The position numbers were made by a program, and so were the translations under genes. From Thuidium tamariscinum (taxonomy: Eukaryota > Streptophyta > Bryopsida > Hypnales > Thuidiaceae): DNA of 64,000 nucleotides. The notes below the pieces were generated by a model. It worked only from the letters and a program-made list of their open reading frames with translations, ran no database searches and was not told where the DNA came from. Position 1 is the first letter of the stretch; the number at the start of each line of letters is the position of its first letter. Location of the stretch: the NCBI GenBank assembly GCA_947034885.2, contig OX344749.2, forward strand, positions 14,275,501 to 14,339,500, read 5' to 3'. Positions 47,233 to 58,502 of the stretch are shown here, piece by piece.

Positions 47233-48273
47233 TTATTGGATTGCGAGCAAGGATTCCAAGCTATCCGGCATGAACTTTCTAGCAAACAAGTAACAAACAT
47301 GCCCGGGCTTCCCATTGTACACACACCCCTCGTCCCCTCGAATGCGCTTGTAAAACTCCACGGCATCCTCTTTCCCGAACTCCCCCGGATGCGAGCCTCC
47401 TTTAGTCCAATCCACTGCCGTCACACTCCGCATAGCCACTAACTTCCTGAACTCGATCCACAACATAGTCGGAATGTAATGCTCATCCACATAACAAATG
47501 GGCTGACAAAACTGCCGAAACTTCGGATAGTACTTCACGTCCGCCACGACGTACGTCGCAAGCTCACGAGAAACTTCGAACCACTGCGCGCCTTTGCGCC
47601 ACTGCTCGATCGCGACCTCGGGCAACATGCGCGCATCGTAGCGGCCTCTTCCCACGGGAGAAGGATCATCAAACACACCAACAAAGCTTTGAACCGACTT
47701 CAGGAGGTAGCGGTACGTGAACGTGAAGTTGCGCAAGGGCGCGCACGATTCCGAAAGCAAGATGAAGCGGGCGTTGTCGGGGTCGAGAAGCGCGTTCGCT
47801 AACAGGCGTCGCTCGGCGTCGCACATAGAAATCTCCCCCCATATCGTCGGCTGGCTGGCGACATGGCGATGGAAGAAGACTGAAGAGGAAGGGAAATCGG
47901 GCACGTAACCTGGAAGCGAATGGATGTAGATGCTGTACTGATTCCGATGCGCATTTTGGAAATAGGCCTCCCAGAGAGGCGCCAGAGGCAACGGCCCCAC
48001 GGTGAGAAACATGAAGGCGACTTTTGGGGTGCGGGAGACGGGCAGGGTCGCCCTACGTAGAAGCTCCGCGTCGTCCATAGCCAGACCGTGCTGAATTAGG
48101 GTTTCACCAAGGTTGGGTTTGAGGTGCACCCCAGTCGTGATCCGCATGTAGCTCAACATTTGGAGCGTCGCCACGACTCCCAGAAGCACTCCGGCGGCCA
48201 GTGTGAGGAGCGTTCGTCCCACTCGAATCCCCGATCCATGGTGATGTCTGCCTGCTACCGCAACTTCCAGCAT
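47233..48273 (-). CDS. Core-2/I-branching glycosyltransferase (GT14, BC10-like), intronless
   Basis: A 346-aa type II Golgi membrane protein: a short basic cytosolic tail, one anchor (about residues 21-43, LLTLAAGVLLGVVATLQMLS), a stem, then the full plant GT14 domain. Conserved blocks are KVAFMFLTVGPLPLAPLWE, YSIYIHSLPGY, ISMCDAERRLLANALLD, FILLSESCAPL, DDPSPVGRGRYDARM, QWRKGAQWFEVSRELA, CYVDEHYIPTML, VDWTKGGSHPGEFG and CYLFARKF. Family members transfer sugar in the Golgi and, as with rice BC10, affect wall polymers or arabinogalactan proteins. The exact donor and acceptor are unknown. Many plant homologues have introns; here the whole frame is a single exon with no sign of decay, which could reflect intron loss. 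The start Met at 48273 directly precedes the basic tail. Confidence 0.92.
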   Translation of the reverse strand: MLEVAVAGRHHHGSGIRVGRTLLTLAAGVLLGVVATLQMLSYMRITTGVHLKPNLGETLIQHGLAMDDAELLRRATLPVSRTPKVAFMFLTVGPLPLAPLWEAYFQNAHRNQYSIYIHSLPGYVPDFPSSSVFFHRHVASQPTIWGEISMCDAERRLLANALLDPDNARFILLSESCAPLRNFTFTYRYLLKSVQSFVGVFDDPSPVGRGRYDARMLPEVAIEQWRKGAQWFEVSRELATYVVADVKYYPKFRQFCQPICYVDEHYIPTMLWIEFRKLVAMRSVTAVDWTKGGSHPGEFGKEDAVEFYKRIRGDEGCVYNGKPGHVCYLFARKFMPDSLESLLAIQ

Positions 48274-49344
48274 TTCTGAAACCTAATTCTAGCGATCTTT
48301 GCCTTCAGTACGGCATCGGGCGCTGGCCTCCACGACTCAAAGCAAATTCGTAAACCAGCACTTGCACGGTGGTGAACATCGCCGCTCGATAGCTAACTAG
48401 TACTTCAAACCAGATGGAAAATTGAATGTTTCCCGTCGATCAGAACTTCTCCATAGCCAGGTCTCGCACCACTCCGAGCGACGATTCGATTGACAACCCA
48501 ATCTAAAATCGACTGCAAGCTTCAATTCAAATTGCCATGAGTCAGAATGCTAATCGAACACCTCGCAAACCCTTCATCTGCCGGCACGCCATGTCCCAGC
48601 TCCTTCGTTCAACGCTTGCCCTTCAACCATCCCCTGTACGAAAACAAAGACTGCTTCCGGAGCGCACCTGCCAGAGGGAATTGTAGAGATCCCAAGACGA
48701 GTACCTTATGAATGATCCTAATCACGATCTCTATCGAAAGATTGGTCGTACTCTGCACATGTGGGGAGAAGTCAACAGAAGTCGCCGCGCTTTGAACACG
48801 GAATACCGACAATTGTAATAGTTTGCTTGAACATGCATGGTACCGACTCGGGGCGCAAGGATCGATCTCGTGGTGCATCCGTTTTAAGCAACCCGTTCCA
48901 GGGATCTAGGCGAATAATCAATGCATGCATTCGCAGTTTGGCACAAACAGGCGTCCACTCTACGACACAAGTTACTTCGAAGGAAATTTTTTGTCTCACA
49001 TGGAATCTCCAACTGTGGTAGGGTGTGCATCTAGAGTGGCAAGCTTCGAAACTCTCACGCTTTGAGCCTACACCCTTGGAAGAAGGAGCACGAGGAGAGC
49101 CATACTTGAAGCTTGATGATTCGAAACTCATTACTGGCCTCCAATTTCTGACAAAAGAGGAAGAGCAGTGGCTGTAACTGGGAATGAGTACAACCACTCC
49201 ACTTAATTCAATTATTGTGCCTCGCAATAACAGCTTGCACTGATTTCAAAATTGTTAGAATTCGATTGGTGTAATAATATGATATAGTTCATTATATATT
49301 GAAGATGAAATTACTATAGAAGCTTACGACCCACTTCCAGCCAC
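48274..49344. other. Upstream region of the glycosyltransferase gene
   Basis: It should contain the leader and promoter of the minus-strand gene at 47233-48273. No additional gene is supported on either strand; no clear TATA box was noticed. Confidence 0.4.
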
Positions 49345-50030
49345 TTAACCCCTCAATGCCAAAGGAGCTCAAAAGTCACCTCACATAAGGTAGAACCACC
49401 TACAAGCGATCAACACCCTATCTCCAACTGTAGACTTCATTTATTTCCAGTAAGGCTGGAACAAATTTCCAACCAGAGCTTAGAATGCGTGTGTACCAAA
49501 GCTAGTGAACAAGTAAGAAAGAAGTAATGAATAGGAATAGAGTTCTTCTATGGTTGTAATTGAAAGAGTCTATACATTGGCTATAGGTCTGCAACACTTT
49601 TGGCCTTTTAAAATTCATAGTAATTTTAGTTCATGTGATAAAATTACCAAACTTTTTGCAATCCCTATCATTTTTATCTTTGCACCTCTGAAAATATTTG
49701 TTTTGCTTTATACTACACCTGATCATGTCTCTAGTACCTTAAATGATTGGTTATAGGTGGCTCTACCTTAAAATTGCTTTGCCAGGGTACGCCTTTGGTT
49801 CGATGTACAATACTATTTCCTTCATCAATGGAAATTGTCCATTTGTTTCAAAAAATAAAAAATAAAAGTCGCCTCACATAGTTTGGCAATCAAATTCAAA
49901 GTGCTATAAGTTTTGTATCTAATGTTTGAATTCAATGAAACTTGTTGGAAACGTTGTGCATACGAGTCTAGTTTGTGCATTTAAATTTTTCAATAAATCG
50001 AGTAGTGGAGTTTTTTCCAACGACCAATTA
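49345..50030 (+). mobile_element. TTAA element with CCC end, split by a retroposon
   Basis: It opens with TTAACCCCTCAATGCCAAAG and AAAAGTCACCTCACATA, as in the other family ends. After the inserted retroposon it resumes with GTTTGGCAATCAAATTCAAA, which parallels the body of the 44477-45260 element for about 150 bases (AACTTGTTGG, GTTGTRCAT, TAGTTTG). Its right end was not found; near 50030 the sequence passes into the gypsy fossil. Confidence 0.55.
49388..49863 (+). mobile_element. Retroposon insertion (476 bp) with 17-bp target duplication
   Basis: AAAAGTCACCTCACATA at 49371-49387 recurs as AAAAGTCGCCTCACATA at 49864-49880, with one difference. The insert ends CCATTTGTTTCAAAAAATA plus more A/T, the same tail as the LINE end near 35980. 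There is no coding region, so it is a 5'-truncated LINE or a SINE. Its host is the TTAA element that starts at 49345. Confidence 0.75.
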
Positions 50031-53000
50031 AACATGAATCAATAACCTTGTGCACCTCCCACTCCACATCTCTAGTAGGGATAATAATCGGTGGAGGTGG
50101 TATACAGCAATGTCTGGGAATGGTGTCTCCACGATATTTTTCAAGTAAACAAATATAGAAAACGTTGTGAATGCATGATGTCTTAGGTAGTTTCAGCTGA
50201 TAAACAAGATCCAAGGGTTTAGCTTTTACTAGAAAGGGTCTAAGAAACTTAGAAGCTAATTTATGAGATGGCTATGTAGTTGCAATATTTTCATTGCGAA
50301 GGAGGACTTTGTCACCTACTTGAAAGGTCGGTTGTAGTTGTACTCCTCGATTGTAGTTTCACTTAGCTTGTTCCCCTACATTCATAATCATAGTCTTGAG
50401 TTCCTCATAAACTTGTTGTAGATGTCGAACCCAGTCTGCCGTTGCTGGAACAGTGGATGTTGTAGGTGTAGAAAACGATAATGCCAGATGGTAACCATAA
50501 GTTGTATAGAATGGAGAAAATCCTGTTGCAGAGTGGCATGCGTTGTTGTAGGTGAACTGTGCTACTAGTAAGAGATCAACCCAATTGTCTTGACGTTTTG
50601 TGATAAACATTCAAAGAAATTGTTCAACTACTTAGTTCACCCTCTCCATTTGTCCATCCCCTTGCAGATGAAAAGTCGTCGTTAGTGAAGGCCGGATCTT
50701 GAGAAGTTCATATAGTCTATGCATAAACTTTGACACAAAAATCAAGCCCTTATCTAATATAACCTCATCTAGCATGCCATGAATCCGTGATATTTCCATA
50801 CATTGTTCAAATATAAAGATGCAGTCTCATTAGAGCCAATGGTCTCCTTTGTAGGGACAAAATGAGCTAGTTTATTATTTTTATCAACAACCACTAGGAT
50901 AGAATCATACCCTTTGCTTTGGGGTAGTTTGAAAATGAAGTCACTAGAAACGCATTTCCTTGGAGCATGAGTAGCTAGAATTAGTTGCAGTACGCCATAT
51001 TGAGGATGATGTGTCGCTTTTGACCTTTAGCACAAATCGCACCCATCAACATATCAATGAACATAACGATGAATAGTTGGCCAATAAAAGATTTTGGTTA
51101 CCAAATCTAAAGTTTCAGCCCAACCTTGATGTCCTATAGCACGGGCGTCATGCCTCAATTGCAAGATTTGTCGCCGAAGTTTGTTGTCGTTTGGTAGTTG
51201 GTACATATAACATATCTTTGAACCAAAGAATTCCATCAGTAAAGGTATATTCTTGAAACTGACAACAAATGTCACACGGGTTTATTTTTAATCCCCCTTT
51301 TAAAAATTCCAGCATTGGTTGCAATGTGGGGTCTTCATCAATGGATAATTTTATTTGTTCCAAAATATGGGCATCACTCCAAATGGATTCACAATCCTTC
51401 AATGTTGCCAAACGCAAAAGGGATTAATTTTCTTCAATTCAGCCTTCTATGACATCAACTCTTCTTGAGGGGCATCTGTACGGCCATTTAATGAACCAAG
51501 CCAATGCTGGATGTCAAAATCGAAAGTTGATAAAATTTTTGACCACCAAGCCTGTCGTCTATTTAATTGTTTGGTTGTAAAACAATACTCCAAATTTTTG
51601 TGATCCAAAATTACATGGACTTGATGTGGTGACCCTTCTAAGTACACACGCCAATCCTGAAAAGCTAGAATGATGCTTAGAAGTTCTTTGTCATAGATGT
51701 CGTAATTCTGCTCCGCTAGAGACGTTTTAGAACTCTTATATGCACACGGATGTAAGTGACTGTCATCCCCATGCTCCAAAAAAATTGCACTTGTTGCCAT
51801 ATCCAATGCATCCATTTCAACTATAAAGGGCTGTGTGAAGTCAGGGTGGAGCAGTACCGGTGCTTGAAGAAATTTGGATCGGAGGTCCCTAAATGCTTGA
51901 TCTACTTATAAGTTCCATTCAAACGGTTTGTTTTTTGCCAGGTCAAAATAGTGAGAGGAACGGTGATTTTAGAATAATCAAATATGAACTGACGATAAAA
52001 ATTTGCAAATCCAAGGAAAGCTTGAATTATCTTCGTAATGAATGTTGGAATGGGCCAATCTTTTATAGTTTGCATCTTGTATGGGTACATTTCAAATCTC
52101 TTAGCCAAGACAATCATTCCCAAAAATTCTACAAACTGTTGATGGAATTGGCATTTGGATTCCTTTGCATATAGCCCATGTTCTTGTAATCTTTGTAACA
52201 CATCTCTCACCACTTGCCGATGCTCTTCAAGGTTCTTTGAAAAAATTAAGATGTCATCTAAATATATAACCACTGATATGTCCAAAAGATCATTAAATAT
52301 ATCTTGCATTAAAGATTGGAATTGAGTCGGGGCATTAGTCAACCCAAATGGCATAACTAAATATTCAAATAACTCGTACCGCGTTTTGAAAGCTGTTTTA
52401 AATTCATGGCCCGCAGCCATACAAAGTCGATGACAGGCTTGCCGAATGTCCAATTTAGTGAAAATTGTAGCCCCTACTAACCGGTCCGTGAGTTCTAGAA
52501 TAAGAAGCAGGGGATAATGGTTATGCACGGTAACTTTATTAAGATTCCAGTAATCCACACAAACCTGAATTGAGCCGTCTTTTTTCCGAGCGAATACAAT
52601 CGGTGTTGAAATGGAAGACTTGGATCTTTGAATCCTTTGCCCAAAATTTCATCTAAGTATCTTCGAAGTTCCTCCAATTCTACCAGGGACATTGGTCGCA
52701 ACCTAGTGTTATGGGGCTCTTGTCCTTATTTAAATTCAATCTTCATGTTGCAAGCACCATGGGCTAACAACTCATTTGATGCTACCTCACTAAAAGCTTC
52801 TTTTAAATCATAATATTCTTTTGGGATGGAGGTAGAGGAGGATAATGGGGTATCAACTTCAGAAATCTCGATAGCATAAATTTCTACTTCCTTTGCCAAA
52901 AGACGAAAGGTTGCCGCTAACACCAATGCATGCTTTGGAGCAATTAATTTTGGAATTTTTTTTCCTTCATTGAAATTCAAAATATTTTGTCCTTGATCCA

Positions 53001-53100
53001 AATCCCAAATCTTCTGTCTTGGCTTGAAAGTTCTTTTGCTTTTTCTATCAAATATTCCATTTTTATCCTTGTTTAAGGAGGCCCCATTTTCATTGGGTGG

Positions 53101-53321
53101 GACAAACAGCTACTACGCCGGCCTTGGCCCTGCCAGGCAACTACCCTGCCGGTCCCCTGCTAGGCGCTGGCTTCATTCTAGCAAGGGAGCTTGGCAGCCG
53201 GCCCTACTACTGCTAGTAGGGGGTCAGGCATCGGGCCTAGTCTTGGCAAACACTAAGCCGGCTTTGCTAGGCTCTAGCGCTGGGGCTAGCTCAGCTACCC
53301 GGTTGCCTCCACCAACATGCT
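53101..53321. repeat. GC-rich island of GCCGG / GCTAG words inside the gypsy fossil
   Basis: About 220 bases between the protease and reverse-transcriptase parts are strikingly GC-rich in an AT-rich element. GCCGG and GCTAG recur several times each in loose register. It looks like a low-complexity or tandem-derived insertion. I see no family assignment. Confidence 0.5.
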
Positions 53322-54540
53322 CTATTTTTGGTTTATTTCTACAAAATTATAACTCCTTCAAAATTTCTTCATATTTCATTTCTTTGTTGCTTTTCCTTTC
53401 TCCTTGCACTACCGGCATGATGCACACCGCCTGCCAATAGAAAGAATCAAATACGACGCTTCGTTGGAACCACCAAATAGTTGGATTGTGGCAGATCAAT
53501 CAGGGAATGCCTAAGATACATGGATATCTGCCTGTATTTGTAACATCAGCTACCAAATGAATCTTTCACGATGATTTCTAATTATAAGTTCCATAATGAC
53601 CTCATGGATTATAAGCCCAGAGCTAATCATCCGTTCGTCAATTACTCTAACTTCACATGGCACTGCCTTTATAACATCGCATTACATTACTTAGCAAACC
53701 TTAGATGCATAAATATTCCCGTGGCCCCCGAATCCACTAATGTGAGGCCTAGGAAAGAATTGATCTCCGCATTTAAAGTCACATGTGCACCGAGATCAAG
53801 AGTGGAACGTGAGTATAATGGATCCAACCCGCCTTCTGCCTCCCTTGAAATTGCCACGACATTATTTGACCACATAGTACCCCATTGTAGATTTTTCCAA
53901 GGAAACGACTCAAGGTGTTGCTCCATCATATAGTCCACCCTTCTTGTTGCTTCAAAGTTCAAACGTGGATGTCTTCTGGATGATAGCAGCGGCGATTTGA
54001 ATGATGCCCATGTACTAAAGCTTCTCCTTTAGTCTTGGACTTTCTCTTTTCCCGAGGAGGTGCCTTCCACTCCAATGGTAGCTGAAATAAAAAATAAATT
54101 GGAGGGATTTGTTGGACAACGCAATCGAATGTGACCCAATTCACTACAATCCCAACAATGCCCTTGACGTTGATAATTCTACCGTTTCGACGCTGTCTTT
54201 GCTAAGGATGTAGTAGGAACACACACTACACCAAGCTCCATTGGCACTAGACCAAAGGTATTTGAGTTAGATTGGAATATCCCTACGGCATTTCGTGGCA
54301 AGATTGGTGGAGATTGGAGACTTAGAGCCTCGAGCTACAAGCAATGATTTTGACACTGACGCCATAATCTCTCATCGATTTGTGATGCCATCGACATTCA
54401 TTTTTGTAGCTGCTATGGTTGAACCTCAGCTATCGCCACCGAATCCAAAATTTTGTCCTTGAGTCCTCCACAAAATTGAACCAACAAATTGGATTTATTC
54501 CAATCAAGATGAGCCACATATTCATTAAACATTGAAATAT

Positions 54541-55707
54541 CACTAGAAGAAAACAAGGGGTTTTACAACTACAGTTTGCAATTAGTTTTGTAGTTGCATC
54601 GGGCGTTTGCAATTAGGTGATAATTTAGAGACTGTAGTTGCAATGAACAAGTTGCAATAGTTGCAAGCTAGTTGCAAAAAGTGACAAAATTATTTCTCAT
54701 CCAATAGTCTTTGTAGAACTTTGTTGATAAACTCTTCCGACGTGGTTGCTGATGTGGAACTTGATTGCCTTGACTTGTTGCAACTAGTTTGCAATTGGCT
54801 TACAACGAGCTTGCAATTAACTTGCAACTAACTTACAACTAGTTTGCAACTGGCTTTCGAATGGTTTGCAACTAGCTTGCAACTAGATTATTTGTAGATT
54901 TTAAAATTTTAATCTCAATGATTTGGAGATTTCAAAATTTTTAATCTATTTTTTTTTAGATTAGCAATCCAAATATTTATATTGATAGATTTTACTACTT
55001 TAGAAAATTTTACAATTTTATAGATTTTTACAATTGGTAGATTTTTGTAGACTATAGAAATCTAAAAATAGTAAAAATTTATAAGTTGTAGAAATCTACA
55101 AAGTCTAGAAATATTATAGATTTTCACCATTAAAATTCATTATACAAGAGTGCTATAACTTATGAATCTTATAGATTTAATCTAATGGTATTCCTAACAA
55201 TTGATATTGGATAGTTGATATGAGACTTAATCTAGTTGTTTCTTAATTGTATACTAATTGTTTCTTAATTCTAACATAGTTGCTTAAGTATTAGTTGAAT
55301 TCTAGTTGCATGATAGTGGAATGCTAGTTGTAGAGTAGTTGAAAACTAGTGGTGTAGTCACATTGTAGTTGCACGATAGTTGTATAGTTGTATAGGACTT
55401 GCACAAATACATAATAGTTCCACAATAGTTGCACAGTCACACAAAAGTCACACAAATATATAGTAGTTGTACAATAGTTGCATAGATACTAGTCAACAAT
55501 TGTAATAAATATTAGATGTAGAATACCTTACGATTCTTTTTTTTCTCATTCCTGTAAACTTTAAACTTCATTTTGCAACTACTTTGCAACTACAACAATG
55601 TAAACATTGATTTGGTGCAAATATAGAGGGCTGTAGTTGCACAATAGTTGCATAGGATATGTAGTTGCAGTGCAGTCGGTTGTAGTGGACACGTTTTTCT
55701 TCTAGTG
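54541..55707. mobile_element. Non-autonomous CACTA element, 1167 bp, complete
   Basis: It begins CACTAGAAGAAAA and ends TTTTCTTCTAGTG, a perfect 13-bp terminal inverted repeat. It is flanked on both sides by TAT (54538-54540 and 55708-55710), the 3-bp target duplication of CACTA elements. The subterminal regions are crowded with TTGCAACTAG / TAGTTGCA motifs in both orientations, the typical TnpA-binding type. The AT-rich interior carries no gene. It inserted into the gag region of the gypsy fossil and is therefore younger than it. Confidence 0.92.
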
Positions 55708-56360
55708 TATAATTGGCTATTGACCCAATTTGTCAAAGCTTTCCAAGATGATCTTCGGCATTGCTCCTATGATCAAGATCCTCATAGACAGCAATCACGG
55801 ATTCTTGAAAAGCATTGTAATTGCCCAATAAGCCGTGATCACGTTCCTCGTCTAAAGCTTGAAGAAGAAGCATAGCGTAATTTTGTGCCACTCTGGTCAT
55901 ATACGAAAGAGCATAAGCTACTTTATCTGCATCAGAGTTATAAGTTCATCGTTTACCTCAGAATACAAGACAGAACTGTGCAAACCATCGGTACACCTCA
56001 TTTCCATTCTTTCTGGAAAATTTATCCAGTTCCGCCACCTTAGATTCCTTGTGTTCAACGTTCAATTCTACACCCTTCTCTGCTAATACTCCTCCTTTGC
56101 TGGATGTCAGAGAGCCCACTAGTCGTGGTCTTCCAACCTCTCGGCCTGAAATTTCCTACATCAAATGAGGAATTACGGCTTGGAAAACACTTTGAATTTG
56201 TTGATGAATGAAGGCCGCCTACTTCAACCCCACCCCATCCGGTACCAATGCTTCCCCTAGGTTGACCACCGATGGCTCTTGATCCATCAAATAATATCAG
56301 GTTTACGAATCAATAAATCATACCAAATCCCTTGTTGCGACGGCTACGGGTCGGAGCCAT

Positions 56361-56665
56361 TGGTGTAGCTTCAACCTACAATCCGAATCAGAGCATGGAC
56401 TTTGCATCACTTGAGATTATATTATGGACTGACTTCACGAAGGAGTCGATGCTCTACTCGGATTACTCTTAAACTAAATTGCTACTAATTTACAACGACA
56501 AGAATAAAAACCAAGGCTTGCGCATTGTGTTGGATTCATTTCACCTTCATTAAGCAAAATGTCAAGTGAGGAACAAACCTCCCCTCATGGTTCTTAAGGA
56601 CAAGAGAGAGACCAACTAACCTCAACCGTTACAACTGTCTACTTGTTAAAAAAGGGTTCGTAACA
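56361..56665 (-). repeat. Candidate 5' LTR of the gypsy fossil
   Basis: On the minus strand the segment runs from TGTTACGAACCC to ACACCA and is followed at once by TGGCTCCGACCCGTAGC, which has the TGG start of a tRNA primer-binding site. Length about 305 bases. The boundaries rest on these motifs only, since no second LTR is present to compare. Confidence 0.4.
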
Positions 56666-57450
56666 TCTAATTGAATGTGATGCCAAATAGGATTGGTCTT
56701 TCTTGCAATCAACTAACGTACATGAAATAAATAGTAAGTAGAAAAAAAAATAGAGAATGACTTATAATACAAAATTGTTTAGAATTTATTTATAGAATGA
56801 AAAAAATGCCAATCCTAATGATTGCAATGCAATAATGTTGTAATAAGGAATCTATGTCCTTTAATATTTTTTTTTTCAAAAAATATTAAAAATTCAATAA
56901 AATAAAGGACTTCAAATTTTTTTGATGAAAGTAGATTAAAGTCAAATGAATATTAGATTAGAACTACACTATATGAGGTTTTATGAAAATCTAATAAATC
57001 ACATTTATTTTAAAAAAAATCATCCTTTATTTTTCCACCTACCTTGTACTTAAATTTTTTTAAATTATATATATATATATATTTGAAGTATATTAGAAAT
57101 TTAATGATTTTTGGACCTAATCAAACTAATTGTTCTATTCACCCAATGATAATCATTCTTTTCAAGTGAAAAGAAACAAGGGATGAAACAACATGTCCAT
57201 CACTATTATCTTTTACCCTTTACATCTCATCTTATAATTCCAATTGTTCAATTTTTGAAGATTTAATTGAATTTGAAAAGAGCATCTATGTTATTGTGTT
57301 TAAGAACTTCATGAAATCTCAAACATGCACAATTTTAGAGTGCTAGAACAAGACAAAATTTAGGAAACACAAGATGAAAAAACAAGAAATGACTGTATAT
57401 TGATTCTATCTAAAATAGTGTGAACCAAGTCCCATATTATTAGTGTGGTT
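56666..57450. other. AT-rich spacer between the gypsy fossil and NADK2
   Basis: No gene is seen. It contains an (AT)n run near 57067-57082. Composition rises sharply in GC near 57450, where the NADK2 gene region appears to begin. Confidence 0.45.
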
Positions 57451-58502
57451 TCTTTGCCTACGTCGGACACCCTCCCGCGACAGTTCATATTAACCGTGGA
57501 TCTGAGAGTTACGGCCTTCGCATCCAAGCTGCGGGCGCTCAAGCCCCTCGTTCAGCTGGTGCATCTCCGCGACTTGGGTCGATAAGGGTGAAGAGCCCGG
57601 GAGTCCCTCAGGAAGAAGCACGCCTTCCACATTCTTCCGAGCTTATTTGCTGGGTGACAGGATTTCAGGTTGCGAAGGAGCAGAATCAGAGACAGAAACA
57701 GAGACAGAGGCAGGAGCAGGTGACGGTGAAGTGGAGCACCACTGAGCCTCTGGTGCGTGAATTCCAATTGCTTGAACTGCTGGATTTCGTTTTCTGGCCA
57801 GGGAAAGCATTTTAGGGTCTTGCTTTGTTGATTTGGAGGTTCGGAGGTGGGATTGTTGTGGATTGAGTCCGGCTGTGGTGGTGTCATCTTTACAACGGGA
57901 AGGGTGCGGTGATTGTTTTGGAGGGATTTGGAATGGTCTATGCGATTGGGGCAGGGTTTCTGTTTGGTTTTTCTTTTCGGTTGTGATAATGGAATTGCGA
58001 TTGGACGAACTTAGTTGGATGGAGATTAGCAAGCAATTGACGTTGCGTTGGAGTTTGTGACTCTCAATTTTCAATTGATTGTGTGGCTGATCGGGAAGGA
58101 CTACTTTGTCTTAGAATGATTATGAATCCCAGCTACGCCTTGAGCATTCGGACTTCATTGAGATGGTGCTACAGATCAGTTGAATTTCTTCAAGGGCCTA
58201 GTTATCATTTACTGGGTTCTCTATGATTAGGGTACAGAAGTTTGATATGCTTCTTCCAGTTCTGATAGTGATGCCGCAACTAGGGTCTTGTGGTTTTATT
58301 GACCTAATTTTAGCAAACCTCCTGTTTTTTTATGGCACAGGTGACTACTTCTTCTGACGGCCCTGGGAGATGAAGAATTTGGAGTACTTGAGTGGTTTTC
58401 AAACTCAGACATCTGATGATCTGGTCCCGCACACATGCCGGGATATGACTCTCCGTTAGTCGGTGAAACAATTTCTTAGTTCAGAGCAAACATTTCCTCT
58501 GA
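57451..58502 (+). promoter_or_regulatory. NADK2 promoter side and 5' leader with probable leader intron
   Basis: The stretch is GC-richer than the spacer to its left. A purine tract of CAGAGACAGAAA-type repeats lies at 57680-57720. TTTTTTATGGCACAG ending at 58340 is a good splice acceptor, so a leader intron ending there is plausible; the donor is uncertain (GAGCAG|GTGACG at 57720 is one option). Several short upstream ATGs precede the main start. Confidence 0.4.

Larger units (their letters stand above)
50031..56665 (-). mobile_element. Ty3/gypsy chromovirus fossil, minus strand, broken
   Basis: The parts follow the gypsy order from right to left: a candidate 5' LTR (56361-56665), a gag region (about 56300-54120) ending in a CCHC zinc knuckle (HCWDCSELGHIRLRC), a protease with VDSGATG (near 53735), reverse transcriptase with the YLDD box (about 52800-51900), RNase H (51815-51447), integrase (about 51280-50360) and the start of a chromodomain-like tail (about 50210-50040). 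The copy is broken, with several breaks, and no 3' LTR was found. A non-autonomous CACTA element sits inside gag. Age cannot be measured here because only one LTR is visible; the state of decay suggests an old insertion. Confidence 0.8.

Noticed and set aside
47068-47908. Plus-strand open frames over the glycosyltransferase
   Set aside because: Antisense shadows of a complete, motif-rich 346-aa gene.
53024-53440. Plus-strand 138-codon open frame
   Set aside because: Antisense to the gypsy fossil and created by the GC-rich low-complexity island.
57067-57082. (AT)n run upstream of NADK2 as a promoter element
   Set aside because: Ordinary microsatellite, over 1 kb from the start codon and outside the GC-richer gene region.
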